Of a stretch of 64,000 nucleotides of DNA, positions 46,810-59,370 are shown one piece after another. Position 1 is the first letter of the stretch, and each line of letters opens with the position of its first letter. Origin of the DNA: Punica granatum (lineage: Eukaryota; Streptophyta; Magnoliopsida; Myrtales; Lythraceae); the NCBI RefSeq assembly GCF_007655135.1, contig NC_045128.1, positions 32,954,811 through 33,018,810 on the forward strand. Reading direction: 5' to 3'. The notes under the pieces are model-generated. The model ran no database searches. It was not told the origin of the DNA and saw only the letters and a list, made by a program, of their open reading frames with translations. A program made the translations under genes and the position numbers.

Positions 46810-49480
46810 ATTTCTTCCTTTTGGCCTCTTTTTTGGTCGCAAGCGAGCTAGCCAGGGTTTCCCATGTAGAAAGTGGTGCAACATTTGCATTTTGGAATTA
46901 ACAAAGACTATTCTTAATTATAATTATTATTATTTATATGGAGATATGCAGAGCATCTATTCTTCTCGAAACCTCGGTCAAGTGAAAATAATGCATTGTT
47001 GTTTGTGAAATCAATGTTCTTCGCCTTCCATTCATCTACTTTTTGTGTTCCGAAAGATATAAATATTTTTTTGGCAACTATGGCTTACAGGAAGAACACA
47101 CATTAATTAAATTTATAATGCTTTAATCAAATTCGACAAAAAAAAAAGTATATATCATTTTCACCTGTTTATATCATGTCAAGTTTGCAGTTCACAGTTC
47201 ATTATTGTAAAGCATGTTACATTTGCTGTGAAACATTACTTGACGAGATAACGAATCTTTAGATACATAAAAAATCTATCGACTTCATGCTAGTTGTAGC
47301 AGATCTGAGCGTCGATCGGCTCGGCCAGAGTTTCTGAATGTAAGACAAAATTTTAATGGCACGGTTATCGATGTCCGGAAAGGTTCTCTAATTAAATTAT
47401 GACCATATAATATATCATCATGATAGAAAACCATGCATCTCGAAAATGAATCTCACCATCAACACGTACGATGCTCATTTAATGCAATTGCATCGGAGGT
47501 CTCATGTTTTTCTCTCCCTTTAAACAAGGTGGGTGAAAGATGTCTGTTTCATCTTGATAATCTATTCCATTAATTAAACTACGAAATTTTCACCGAAACC
47601 AAACAAAATTTATATATTAATTATTATGATAATATCTAACATATCTACAACATATATTATATGTCTATATATATCTCCTATTACATGTTGGTCTCAATTT
47701 CATTTTCCTAGAGCTTAGGGTTCTGAAACAATATGGTGACAAAGCTCATTAATGATGAGGCTCTACTTCCTAATCCTCTTGTCAGGAAAGAGAAACCTTT
47801 TCTAGCAGAAAATTTTGAACACCCCATGAATTAATTGTGTTTTCTAACCCTAGATCAGACATTTGCCTTTGAAATTGATGAAGATGCATTGTGTCTCACA
47901 TGTCGAGTTATTTTTTTGACGAACTAATAATAGTAATCCATTGCTAGCTAGGGTTTTGTATAATCGACTCTTGTCGTCCCTCTGCATCAATATGTCCATC
48001 GAACATGTTGCAGATTCGCTCGACTAATTAGTATATAAGTAAGCAAACTCCGAAAATGATATACTACATTCAACTTTTGTTATTTTCTGCTTAATCAAGG
48101 TACATATTTGAGCTTGGAGAATGTCCAAGTGCAATCGACCAGCGATCAAAGTATTTTGAAATTTTGAATCACTTAATTAATTTATTTAAAAGATAAAATG
48201 AACTGAATCCTTAAAAAAAAAACTTGACTCTTTTTTATATTTAATTCCTTAAAATTTTTATGCACGGATACATGTAAATTAAATTTGGTGGACGAGAATT
48301 CACATATATATCATGTTGGACCTTGAAATTGTAGAATAGTTAATGGGAATATATTCTTGTTTGTGCGGAGAAATGCAATTAATTGTAGAAATTATATATA
48401 TATATATACACACATATATATATATATACTTGGTAGGATGTGAGAGACCAACATTACAGCGAAAGAAGGGCTGTTTTATTTTGGGAGACTAGAAAATGGG
48501 CTTGGAAGCATGTGATGGGCATTAAATGCAAAGGGTCGAGGGCTTGGGGTTCTTCAACTCCTACGAATAATCATTTTTATCAATTATACATCTTATTAAT
48601 CTTCCCATCGAAATTTAATTTCCCATTCAAAAATAATATCATGTCAGGATCTCATTAATGCATTGCTGTTGCATTTGCTTTCTTTATCTTATGGTTAGAA
48701 ATCGTAGCATTTTCTTATTATGTATCAAGCTAGCTAAAAGTTTTTCCAATTTCTATCAATAAACTAGTCGGCACTTGTGATATTACGGTCATGTAGTTGT
48801 GATATAATTCATTCTCGTTTCCTAAACAATGCGTGGCATACTTTGAAATACATTAAGCCAAATTTTCACATATTAACGTGTACTTTTCAAAATAAACCTT
48901 TATGTATACACTTACCTTTCTAAAAAGAAAAATATGAGATGTTTTAAGGTAAGTAGAAGTTGAGGATTAAATGGGGAACAAAATATATGTATTTTTTTCT
49001 AAAAAAGAATGTATTTTTCTTTTTTCCACTTTTTTTTTTTTAAAAGAGGCCATAGGCCAAGCAAAATGTACTTTCGCCTTTTCCCCCACCTTTTATGTTT
49101 CCTAAAAGTTAGAGATACAAGTAAAAAAGTAAATTGGAAAAAGTCAAATTTAAGGAAATGGATGGTGATTACAATACAAGGATATGTTTGATGATATAGA
49201 TTACCGGCAAGACTTTCATCTTATGAATAGTCCAAAAAACTGCAATTTAATCATCATGTGCATTAAGTGCACAATATAGACAATAAAAATTCAGGATGTC
49301 AATCTTGAACTTTAACATAATGACCATTATCCCCCAACTAGTGGTATATAAGTGTATGTAGGTGTATATGGAACTAGCTAGCGTAGATTGGCCTATAACA
49401 CGTAAGTGCCATAAAAATTATAAAATTCATTTGGTGGTGGAAAGATTATACATTTTTTTTATATACCTTATAATTTGAAA
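46810..49480. other. AT-rich intergenic DNA, no gene seen
   Basis: Contains an (AT)n/(AC)n microsatellite at about 48392-48428. No frame with gene-like features. Confidence 0.55.
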
Positions 49481-49488
49481 GATCAATG

Positions 49489-49628
49489 TGTTGAGAATAT
49501 TAATTTCACATAGAAAAAATGAATCAAAATTCATTGGTTTATATGAAATTTGGGTACCACCACTTATCAACTTGAGTTTTTAAGTGGATATGAGCTCGAG
49601 CCCGTATAAGCCCAATGTAAATTTAATA
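49489..49628 (+). repeat. TRIM left terminal repeat
   Basis: 140-base direct repeat. By eye it differs from the right copy at about 15 positions, nearly all transitions. Confidence 0.88.
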
Positions 49629-49641
49629 TGGTATCAGAGTC
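49629..49641 (+). other. TRIM primer-binding site (initiator Met tRNA)
   Basis: TGGTATCAGAGTC immediately follows the left terminal repeat. It matches the common plant retrotransposon primer-binding site for the initiator methionine tRNA. Confidence 0.85.
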
Positions 49642-49855
49642 TAGGTTACACGTATGCGTGCCTACGCGCGTGTGTGCACCCACACCACGTCAGACCCAGT
49701 ATGTCGAGTGCAACTAAAGTGCGCCTCGTGATAGTCCCCTCTCGTCCGAGCACGGAAGAAGAGCCCGGCTTGAAGTCAATTGTTGAGGGCGGGTGTTTAA
49801 AGGCACGTGACAACATGTAGGTAAAAATAGACCACACGTTGCACGTGAGGGCGGG

Positions 49856-49995
49856 TGTTGAGGATATTAATCTCACATAGAAAAGATGAATCAAAATCCA
49901 TTGATTTATATGAGATTTAGGTACCATCACTTATCAGCTTGAGTTTTTAAGTGGGTATGGGTTCGAACCCGTATAAGCCTAATGGAAATTTAATA
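49856..49995 (+). repeat. TRIM right terminal repeat
   Basis: 140-base direct repeat, same length as the left. It includes GGGTTCGAACCC, which resembles a Pol III B box; the left copy has GAGCTCGAGCCC there. Confidence 0.88.
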
Positions 49996-49999
49996 CAAT

Positions 50000-51710
50000 A
50001 TGCCCCGACTAATTTAGTTTGAGTCAAGTCGACCTACTAAAAGGGTAAAACTCTTTCAATTATGAATTCTTTTATTTCACAATACTCGAATCTGATAAAT
50101 CATTTAAAGAGATAAAAATGCTACGCAATTTATTGGACTGAATAACCCCAAGAAAATGTTGATACATATAAAATAAAATTTGGATTTCCAAAATGTTATA
50201 TGGCTTTGATTGGAGACCATTAAGTTGATCCGATCAATGATTGTGGTCAAACCTATGCATTAAGTACTCGAGCTCTCCCACACACAAACAACACATGAAT
50301 TAAGATAGACATGGAGAGAGGGTCACGTGTGAATGTCTGTCCAACAAACATTCACGTATCGAGAGAACTCCCTCACTAATTAAGATTTAAACCTATTCGC
50401 TTGATGAATATCTTCGTTTGGAAACCCAGCTAGTTACTCTTTAATTAACACATTGATCGAAACCCTAGCTAATTAATTCAGCCCCAAAAGTTGCACTATA
50501 TTAGTTAATTAACTCGGCCTTGATGCGAGTTTTCCATGGATCATGCATGCTTGAAATTAACATAGAGTGACCCACCAAAAAAAAAGAAGCCAAAAAAAAA
50601 AAACATAGACTGGTACGCAATGTAGAAAATTTAGAGATTCATTGCTCTATTTATATATCTAACCGACCAGAATAATGGACCGGTCTCCTCTCAAATTATT
50701 TCTATCTTGCTAATTAATTCATACTAATTGTAGCTTATATGACAATATCATATATACAAACAAATGATATCGTATAAATTATACATTCTATATGTATCCA
50801 TTATCATTAATTAGTTCCATGCTATATATATATATATATGCAATTCATTCATCTTTTGCAATGTGACTTGAGAGAGTGTAAGAAACGAAAAAACGTGGAG
50901 ACCATACACAGCTGAAGTGGTGAAGAGTGGAGGGAAGGGAAGAGCTATCTATCAAAATCAACTGGCGGCGGTCAACGGCTAAGCCGTTTGTCTTTTTAAG
51001 CTTCGAGGTTTGACCGCAGTGTCCCCTTGCGGCTCCCTAATTACGTAAGTGTCCCCCCTTTCCACCACAGAGCGGCCCACTTTGAGGGAGACGGGCTAGC
51101 TAGCCAACTAATATTCGAATTCGATTAACTGTTAACAGTTGATTTTTGATCAGTTCACAACATATCAAACAAACTTAATTAATTAATAGAGAGTCCTGAT
51201 ATTTATATGTCCGCTCTAATATTTCATGCCCCTCTAAGATTGAGTGATATTTTAAACTTTTTCTAGGATCTGTAATTGTAAGGGGACACCAAAGGTTTTC
51301 TTTATATAGTAGTATAGATATATATATATATTCCTAATTCTATCATCGATCGTCTGTTATGAGTGTATTTATAATCACTTCTTGTTTCCGAACCCAATCT
51401 ATTATGCTGCACGAAGAGATATGATGTTCAATTAATGACAAGACTGCAGGGAAGATATTTGTTGGCTCAAGGGATTAATTAGCTAGCTAGCAACAAATCC
51501 TCCATAAATTTTGAGTGTAAATTCGAGGCCATTTTATGCTCAAACCCTAGAATTTTTTTTTTATTTTTTATTTTGTAATCAACATTACAGTAAGAATAGG
51601 AAAGCCGTGCATCACTAGAGATCAATTCTTGTTATGGATGATCATGCAGGCCACAAATATTTCTAATACGTCCAATTTCGTACAATTCATGTAAATGTCT
51701 TTGCAATGGC
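50000..51710. other. AT-rich intergenic DNA, no gene seen
   Basis: Many short AT-rich frames, none with a domain. Microsatellites lie near 50823-50840 and 51318-51331. Confidence 0.55.
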
Positions 51711-51721
51711 TTAGTCAGCCC

Positions 51722-52423
51722 TAGGAGTGTGCACGGGTATAGGGTAGACCCGAAACCGATTGGACCCTACCATAACTAGTAGGTTCTGGGTAGTTCCAAT
51801 TAAAAACATGGTATGATCCAAGTAGGACAATTGATAACCGGTGAAATCCGGTTCCGATTCTAGCTTATAAAGTAGCCAGAATTGGAATTGGAACTGATCC
51901 CTTATATTTTATATTATATTTAAGTATAATAATTAAATTAAGGAAAAAAAAGGAAATAGAAAACCCTTAAACAGTGTCATCTTCCTCTCATGTTTGGCTG
52001 TCTCCATCTCTCCCCCAAGTTCTCGACTTCAGGCCTCAATGTTGCACGAGTTCTATGGCAAGAAGATGTAAATCAACTCCAAATCGAATAATGGGTACCA
52101 ATTTGTGTAAACTCAAGTGAACGGCAGTGGCTTGGGGTTCTCCTGGACATTCTCTTTCAAGTCAATGATTACGGCATTTGCATAAGGAAAAAAATGCACG
52201 GTATTATTTCATTGTACTGAATCTTGGACCTTTTTTATAACCACAAAAAATACAAGGTATTACAGGATATCCAAAACCTGTAATATAATATAGGTTCTGA
52301 GTGGGATCTGATTCCACATTTCAAAAGGATAGGTTCCGGTTCTTAAATTTTGAAACCGGTGTTCTACATGGTAGGGTCCGGGTACCGTATAAAATACAGA
52401 GTACCTGGACCCGCACACCCCTA
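51722..52423. mobile_element. Non-autonomous hAT element (MITE)
   Basis: Ends TAGGAGTGTGCACGGGT and ACCCGCACACCCCTA form imperfect terminal inverted repeats. Flanks GTCAGCCC (51714-51721) and GTCAGTCC (52424-52431) agree at 7 of 8 bases, the 8-bp duplication expected of hAT. The subterminal regions are rich in short ACCCG/CGGGT and CCGGTTCC motifs in both orientations. There is no transposase. Confidence 0.82.
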
Positions 52424-52829
52424 GTCAGTCCCATGTATGGTGGCAATGTAATTTCTACTAACATCATCAACCACATGCACATGACTTCTTTAATTCAAAC
52501 TACGAGACGTTGTTTATAGTAAAGGCAAAAAATTATCGTACGAATAATTGTTAATTCAAACAGTTCGGCGTTTATTCCTCTTGAGTAAGGTATCAAAGTT
52601 TTACCCTTTAGTTGATCGACTCGACTCAAACTGAATTAGTCATGGCCCATTAGATTTTAGGATATCAAAGTATACATCGAAAAGAAATCCTACTAATTTA
52701 TTAATTTGTAGTTTTTTTTGGTAATCTCTCTCTTTTTGTAAATAAAGTAGAGCGTAATTATTTATTTAGTGTAGTGGGACACTCAGGGAGAGAGATCAAT
52801 CACACATGCACACAGTTGAAATCAGTTAC

Positions 52830-52837
52830 TATAAATA
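52830..52837 (+). promoter_or_regulatory. TATA box of the LBD gene
   Basis: TATAAATA lies 291 bases upstream of the LBD ATG. The CT-rich sequence just downstream looks like a plant 5' leader, so transcription probably starts near 52860. Confidence 0.55.
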
Positions 52838-53045
52838 CCAACAAAGCACATACACCATCGACCCATCTCATTCTCTATTCCTCACCAAATTCCCTCTCTC
52901 TCTCTTACTTTCTCCTTTCATCTTCCCTTCATCTTTCTCCTCTTCGAGCCCCATCATATCACCAACAAAGACTAATTAGAATGTTTTGAGTCTGATAAGA
53001 TCAGATCTTCCAGAGAAACAAACAAACAGACATACAAAGCAAGGC

Positions 53046-53115
53046 ATATATATATATATATATATATATATAACCTAGGGACGAGGAGAGAAAACCCTAG
53101 CTAGCTAGCTAGCTA
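53046..53115. repeat. (TA)n and (GCTA)n microsatellites in LBD leader
   Basis: A (TA)n run (about 53046-53072) and a (CTAG)n run (about 53096-53115) lie within the last 80 bases before the LBD start codon, presumably transcribed as part of the 5' leader. Confidence 0.85.
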
Positions 53116-53120
53116 ACAAC

Positions 53121-54105
53121 ATGGGAGGGAACTCGCCCTGCGCGTCATGCAAGCTCCTGAGGCGCCGCTGCACAAAAGACTGCATCTTCGCTCCTTACTT
53201 CCCCTCCGATGATCCTCACCGCTTCGCCATCGTCCACAAGGTCTTCGGCGCTAGCAATGTCAGCAAAATGTTGCAGGTCCCCTCTCCCTCCTCCTCCTCC
53301 TCCTCCTCTTTCTCTCTCTCAAAAAAGAGAGAAAGAATTCCACCGAAAAAAGAAAAAGAGAAAAAGAAAAGAAAAAAGATCTTTTTGAGCTCGATGCAAG
53401 TTTTCTAGCTATTACTTCAGTTCGGTTTTTAACTAAATGACGTCTATATTCTTGAGAAATATCCAACGTACAACAATCCTAGCCTGGTCTGACTGATTGT
53501 TGTTGTCCACGGAAATGAGGATGAATAGCGAAGCTACTGATAGTATGTACACGAACTATTCGTCATCGTCTTTCCTGCTTAATTAATGTTGGATCCTGAT
53601 AAAATTCTGTGTATCAGTGGGTCATTACGGGAATTACAATCAGTTAGTAGGGTTTGCCGAAAACCTCCTTCCGATAACTTTCAAATGTTCAATGACGAAC
53701 ATAATCTCACTATTTTACATCATATGGAAAAAATGGTAGGAACTCCCGGTTCACCAGAGAGTGGATGCCGTTAACAGCCTGGTGTACGAGGCGAACGCAA
53801 GGGTGAGGGACCCAGTATACGGGTGCGTGGGGGCAATCTCGTACCTACAGAACCAGGTGGCGCAGCTCCAGATGCAGCTCGCAGTGGCTCAGGCCGAGAT
53901 CCTGTGCATCCAGGTCCAGCAGGAGCCGGTGATCATGCCAACGTCATCGCAGCTGGCAGCCACGATCGATGGCACAGATGAGAAGTCGGCGTTCCTCCTC
54001 CACAACAACCTCCCGGCTCAATACCTCAACTTTGCCTCGTCCAGCAATGTAACCCATGAGTCTCTCAAGAGAGAGTCCTTCTTTGGGCATGATATGGTCT
54101 CTTAA
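53121..54105 (+). CDS. LOB-domain transcription factor, LBD12/ASL5-like
   Basis: Class I LATERAL ORGAN BOUNDARIES domain protein; nuclear DNA-binding regulator of organ boundary and meristem development. Two exons, 53121-53276 and 53740-54105, joined in phase 0 (MLQ then ELPVHQRVD), 173 residues. The zinc-finger-like block CASCKLLRRRC-TKDC has the C-x2-C-x6-C-x3-C spacing. The GAS block has FGASNVSKMLQ. The C-terminal coiled coil (AISYLQNQVAQLQMQL) has leucine-zipper-like spacing. LAVAQAEILCIQ and the overall match point to the LBD12/ASL5 group. The 463-base intron begins with a (TCC)n stretch just after its GT donor. The intron position after MLQ is conserved in the family. Assignment to an exact LBD number rests on memory of the Arabidopsis protein. 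Confidence 0.94.
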
Positions 54106-54109
54106 TCCA

Positions 54110-55430
54110 TAACTAATGATAATTATCCCGACGTGTTTAGTTTTATTAGTCTCCTCTCTTCATTGCTCTCGCATTATTAGTCTGATCAAATACTATTCCG
54201 CCAAATATTCATTTGGTACACGGAGAGATATCGAGTTTTGTAATTAACTACCCACGCCGAAGCGTTAATAATTATTCAACTAAAAATATTTACCTTAAAT
54301 TATAACACTAATCAATCTTTGTTTTGTCAGTAACAAAAGTACTAATTATATTCATAAATGATTAATTTAATCCGGTGGGGTATAGGACAAAGGTTAATGT
54401 TAATTAAGTAACTTAGGTCAACGTTAACATGTGAGACAGGTGAAGTGAGGGCTTCCAAATTTCTTTTTCCTTTGTCGGACTTGGAGAAGATGATAATATA
54501 TTAATTCTTTAATGATATATGTCTACCCCTATTCAATTAATTATTAATTTGTAATGTACTAACTAGAAAACAAATAAATGAAGCTTAAATTCGAAGAAGT
54601 CATCCACGCGTAAGAATGGAATTGTCGGTGGATTCAAGATAATCTATATTTCAAGCATTGCTTTATCGTATTCAGAAGATATGAAATGCTTCAATCGTAA
54701 CTTGAATTATTTCATTACGTTTATATTAATATGAATGGGTTGTCGAATTTAGATATAATATAAATATATACTCAGAAATTTATCCTTTGGATAAAGATAA
54801 ATATATTTACTCCTCCATTTAACGATCAATTCGAATTCAATGAAATTTTTGGGGAAAAAAATTTGTTCACAAAAAGCTTAAAATTGTCGTAGGCGCCACG
54901 AGAGGATCAGACAAAGACCACGGCTTCTTTCTTCTAGTTGGTTCACGTGGGAGGCAGTAGGAAGGCAAGTGCTCAGTTCATGCCAAAAGAAAAATACACA
55001 GAAAGAAGAATTGATGATTGAGCAAACCTCAAGATATATTTATTAATGGATTTCGGGATTCGGTGTGTACTACTTATATCCGAAAGCATAATGAGTGTCG
55101 ACTAATCTATCTTCAAATCGAATCGGCACATTGAAGGATAATATTCTGTCAAACGTTGATTTTCTTCACTCACAATATTCGAATTTGAAATATTACTTAA
55201 AAGGAAGAAGTGTCGAACGACCTGAATATGGATATATTAATTTATTTTGTTTTATTATTTTTTAAGTTATAGCGTTTTACAATAATGTGTAAAAATCAGA
55301 TGAAATACTTTAGAAGGTAAGAAAAGACAAAAGTAACAATGGATGAGTGATCACTCTAAAAAACAGTAAAAAGGCAAGGAAGCCTCCCACATCTTCTCTC
55401 TCTCCCCCCACCTTCCCCTAACAGTGTAAA
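54110..55430. other. AT-rich intergenic DNA, no gene seen
   Basis: Holds the LBD 3' flank. No further frame is supported. Confidence 0.55.
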
Positions 55431-55439
55431 CCCTAGGTT

Positions 55440-56412
55440 GATCCGCTTTCACCGATGTGTCCGACTCCGATCGGGCGCGCCCAGCTATACCATCACCGGC
55501 ATTGGAAAGCTGATAACTCCTTCTACCCTCTGGTCCCCTTCGATCCCGGTGGCTCTTCCTTCCCCCTCTTCACCTTCTCCCTACTCTTTCTATTCCTTGG
55601 ACAATTGAGGGAGATTTTTGAAGGGGGTAATGACGCCGAGGTCATGGCAGTCTTCTTCTGATTTGGGGAGGGTCTCGAAGCTACTTCACTTGGTCTCTTA
55701 TAGCCGACCTACCTGCAACCGTCGGCATCACTGGCTGCCCACCGCTGCAAAATATTCCAACCGCCTCTTAGTCCCCGATCCAGGCAGCGGCTCAGTCGGC
55801 CTGAAGACCGACTCCTCTCTCTCCCCTCAGATCTGCACCTAAGTTTGTGATTGTTTGAGCCTCGGAGGTTGCAGTGGCACTCCTCCCCCTCCTCCTCGTT
55901 GATAGTCTAGCCGGTATTGATTAGTTAGACTGTCACTGGTTTGAACCAATCAAATGAATATTGCTGAATTGATTTGAATATTTACGATTTGACTAGTTAT
56001 AATTTGGTTGTTTGATTGTGTTAGAGGTATAATCTGTGGAGGCTTCCAGCACTGAGTACCGGTCCAAGACCCTTTTAGCTATGCTTTCCCATGAAATAAT
56101 CTCTATATGGATTGCACTATACTCTCCTTTCCGATTTTCACAGGGTCCACATGGAGTTTAGTCGTCCGATTTTCATAGGTTCCATATAGAGTTTAATCGT
56201 AAGAGATTGAGAACGAATTACAACAACTAAAATGATCTCTACAATTGTATTTATGATTATATGATGTGTTTCAATCACTAGTATCTTCATTTGTAGTGAT
56301 CTAGGTGGATCTGTTGTTTTTTCTGAGCTCTATAATGTATTCCCTTGAACAATTTTCTTGTTATGCTCGTTTTTATCATCAATGAACATTCATTGATCCT
56401 TGAAAAAAAAAA
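55440..56412 (+). mobile_element. Non-LTR retroposon-like element, copy 2
   Basis: Same layout as copy 1: GC-rich 5' part (short frames at 55455-55842 only), T-rich middle, TACCGGTCCA near 56058, then GGTGGATCTGTTGT, the hairpin ATCAATGAACATTCATTGAT (56378-56397, a perfect 9-base stem) and poly(A) at about 56403-56412. Non-coding. Class inferred. Confidence 0.5.
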
Positions 56413-56419
56413 ACTTGTG

Positions 56420-58940
56420 ACTCTAAAAAGATTCTTCAGTTTCCTTTGTTTAATGCACAAAGTGTTTCTCAAGTCAGACATTATTTAAAAAACATATATA
56501 TATATATATATTTATTCTAATTTCTTCTATTTCCTTGATAAAATGTACCTTCTTTTCATGTAGCCTTTTCCAGCTATCCGTGATCTCCATTCCTCATCAA
56601 AACTATGCAGTTTCATAGAATTAACGGCTATTTGATTCGGGATTGAAATAGGAAGTTAGAATCATCGAAGAATATGTTTATTTGTTCTGATATTTTTAAT
56701 AATTACCTTGATTTAAATTTTGAGTCATATTTCATGGGCCCATGATGAAGATCAAATTAGGTCCATTGAAACAATTTGGGTTACAAAGCCCATGAAAGTG
56801 AAAATTCCCTTCTTTCTGATTTTCCCCCCAAACTTAAAATGAAATTACTTTCTTGTTACTTCATACAACTTAAATACGTTGTGTGCCATTGTACACTTGG
56901 TTGAGATCATATGTCCTTTTTATATTCAATAATATCTCCGTGATCTTAATTTGAATAGCTTTGTGATACTCCATAACAATCTATCATAAAATAGATTATT
57001 GAACTGACTTACTAACTACTTCCTATACCGATGATCGATAATTCACTACTCGTGAATTTCATTGATCCATGTTGCTCCTCACTGAACACACGCGCCATAT
57101 TATGCGTAGATATCCAATCGTTCCTCACTAAAAAGGTCGTAGGAATATGTATATCCCACAAGAGAAATAAAGGGGAAAAGGGCAATGAATTGGGAAATGC
57201 TTATGATTAGTGCCATGATTGGACTGGTTTTGGTTCCTAGGGGAGCTCACAAGCGTGCCTATGTTGTTTCTGGTTGAAAAAGAGAAAAGTTCCCAAAAAA
57301 GGTGACAACTTGGGACCCCATCGAAATCGAAGATGGACAATTTGGGAGGATTTCAATATTGGTCTTTTGACCCAAATTGGTCTGGTGCATTTAACTCCCT
57401 CAGTGGGACGTAAGAAGTTGAAATTAAGGGAGCAGACAGTGACAGGAACCCGGGAGTATAAAATCAACTGAAAAGATACGGTCGGTTGCAGAAGTAAACG
57501 AAAATAAATCATCAATTTTTTTTAATAAATATTACTTTTCGACGTACAAACAAGTATATTTATAGTCACTTTAATCTAATTAGTCAATCAAGTACAGGGT
57601 AGAAATTTGATTGGCCCTTTAGCTTAAACTTGATTAATCGGTCCATATGAACATGAAAAATTAATCTATATAAAATAGTAAAAGCCGGGACGAGACATAA
57701 GGAAACGTCATGTAGGACAAATGAAACTTTTCGTTGTGTGACCTTTTATATGTAATCAATAAAAATGTAATAAGTGGTGGAATATAGTGTTGTCACCTCA
57801 CTTTTAAAATTTAAAAGAGAGAACATATACTCATAGAAGACGAAAAGACTAAAATATAATAAATTGACTAAATTGAATAATCTTATATTCACTAGCTAAA
57901 ATAGCTTTCCGAGAGGAATGAATAATATTGTGATATTGAGTATAGTTGCTTCCATACTGGCAAGGTAGCATAATCGCACTATAAATATAACTTGAGAGTG
58001 GAGTAATTCTTCACTATTATGGGAACAATTTCGTCCATCGATTGAAGCCGTATGAGTATTTTCATTATGGAGTTGTAAATAATGTCTTGCTTTATGGATT
58101 GTACGATCAAAAAGGATTTTGTATTTTTATGGAGAGATGAATATTAAAGTGATTTCACAATTTTCTGTGATCACATTGATCGGGAATTACCTCACAAGCA
58201 TAATTCAACCTATGCAATTTAGGGTTGGATGTACTCGAAAAAAACGAACTTTTAAAATTGAAGAGGAAAATGTCTCGCTCAGGCGCAATATAGTTTGAAA
58301 TTTTCTGAAACTAAAATATATTAATGTTAATAAGAAAATTCAATTGATCACAATATATCTCTAACCCACGCATATCTAATTAGGGTAATATAAATGATAC
58401 ATGGGAAGGCCAATTAATATGTGTTCTTATGACATTTTGTGACAAAATATGGAGTGGTGGGAGCCGCCTTCTTGCTGGCAAACAGCTCGGTTGCAATATA
58501 ATACTTAAAAATTGCGAAATACAGATATAGGGTCTCAGTGATCAAGAGTCTCTCCTGTGAGAATTACTACATCGGCCAAAATTCTCAGAGCTTCAAGACT
58601 TGACTATGCACTAGTTAAAATACTCTTCTTTTTCTGTTGAAGAAACTTAAGACGTACTTGTATTACGCATGAAAAATCAAAATATAATTAAAATAACGTT
58701 AAAAAATGTATTATGAACAAAAGTTACTTCAAGATAAGTTTTGATAATTCTCGCTCAAGATTTATCGGTTGTATCAGTTTCTTTTATCAAAATTAATTAG
58801 ATGTAATGTGATTAAGATAATTATAAAATATAAACAAAAATAAGGGGGGAAAGGAGCGCAACGTTCATATGAGGAAATGGGCGTAATTTTTCATGGGGCA
58901 AATAGTTTTAAAAAAGAAAAGTGATTTGCTCGTTTTGTCA
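56420..58940. other. AT-rich intergenic DNA, no gene seen
   Basis: An (AT)n microsatellite is at about 56494-56513. No gene-like frame. Confidence 0.55.
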
Positions 58941-59365
58941 CAGTGAGCTACCAAAGGATCATGTCGACCCCCACATGAAGAGACCAGTCGAAGATCCAAG
59001 AAGCAGAAGAGGAAGCTAGAGACATACTGACCTCCACGGGCTCAAGAAGCTCCAGTACCTACGGAAATGGAAGTAAACATGGCCCTTCCTCATCGGAGGC
59101 ATCTGATTCTAATTCAGGGGCAACTATAGGAACAACCAACAAGTCAGAGTAAGGAAGTAGAAGAAATTGGCATTTCATAGGACTCTTGCCTCACCCTAGT
59201 CATCAAAGGCATCTCATATTGGGCCGACTTCTCTTCTACGTGGAGATTGGTCCAAGCCCATATGGATTAAGGCTTGCATGGATTGTACAGGTAAGTCCAT
59301 GAATTTATTTTTAGATTACCCACTATACAAAAGGAGTCGGGGCATCAAAATTAGGTTTTAGGGGG
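58940..59365. other. Less AT-rich block, unclassified
   Basis: Composition differs from the flanks and resembles decayed coding or retroelement sequence, but I found no intact frame, domain or terminal repeat. Adjoins retroposon copy 3. Confidence 0.3.
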
Positions 59366-59370
59366 AGATA

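Larger units (their letters stand above)
49489..49995 (+). mobile_element. TRIM (terminal-repeat retrotransposon in miniature), complete
   Basis: Two direct repeats of 140 bases (49489-49628 and 49856-49995), both starting TGTTGAG and ending ATTTAATA, flank a 227-base interior. Directly after the left repeat is TGGTATCAGAGTC, a primer-binding site complementary to initiator methionine tRNA. A purine-rich GAGGGCGGG tract precedes the right repeat. Flanks CAATG and CAATA suggest a 5-bp target duplication with one change. The whole element is 507 bases and codes for nothing. Open frames at 49584-49930 lie inside it and are not genes. Confidence 0.9.

Noticed and set aside
49584..49930. Open frames inside the TRIM
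   Set aside because: Both fall between or across the terminal repeats of a non-coding element.
49925..49995. Possible tRNA gene suggested by GGGTTCGAACCC
   Set aside because: No acceptor stem, D-arm or anticodon arm can be formed around it; it lies inside a TRIM terminal repeat.
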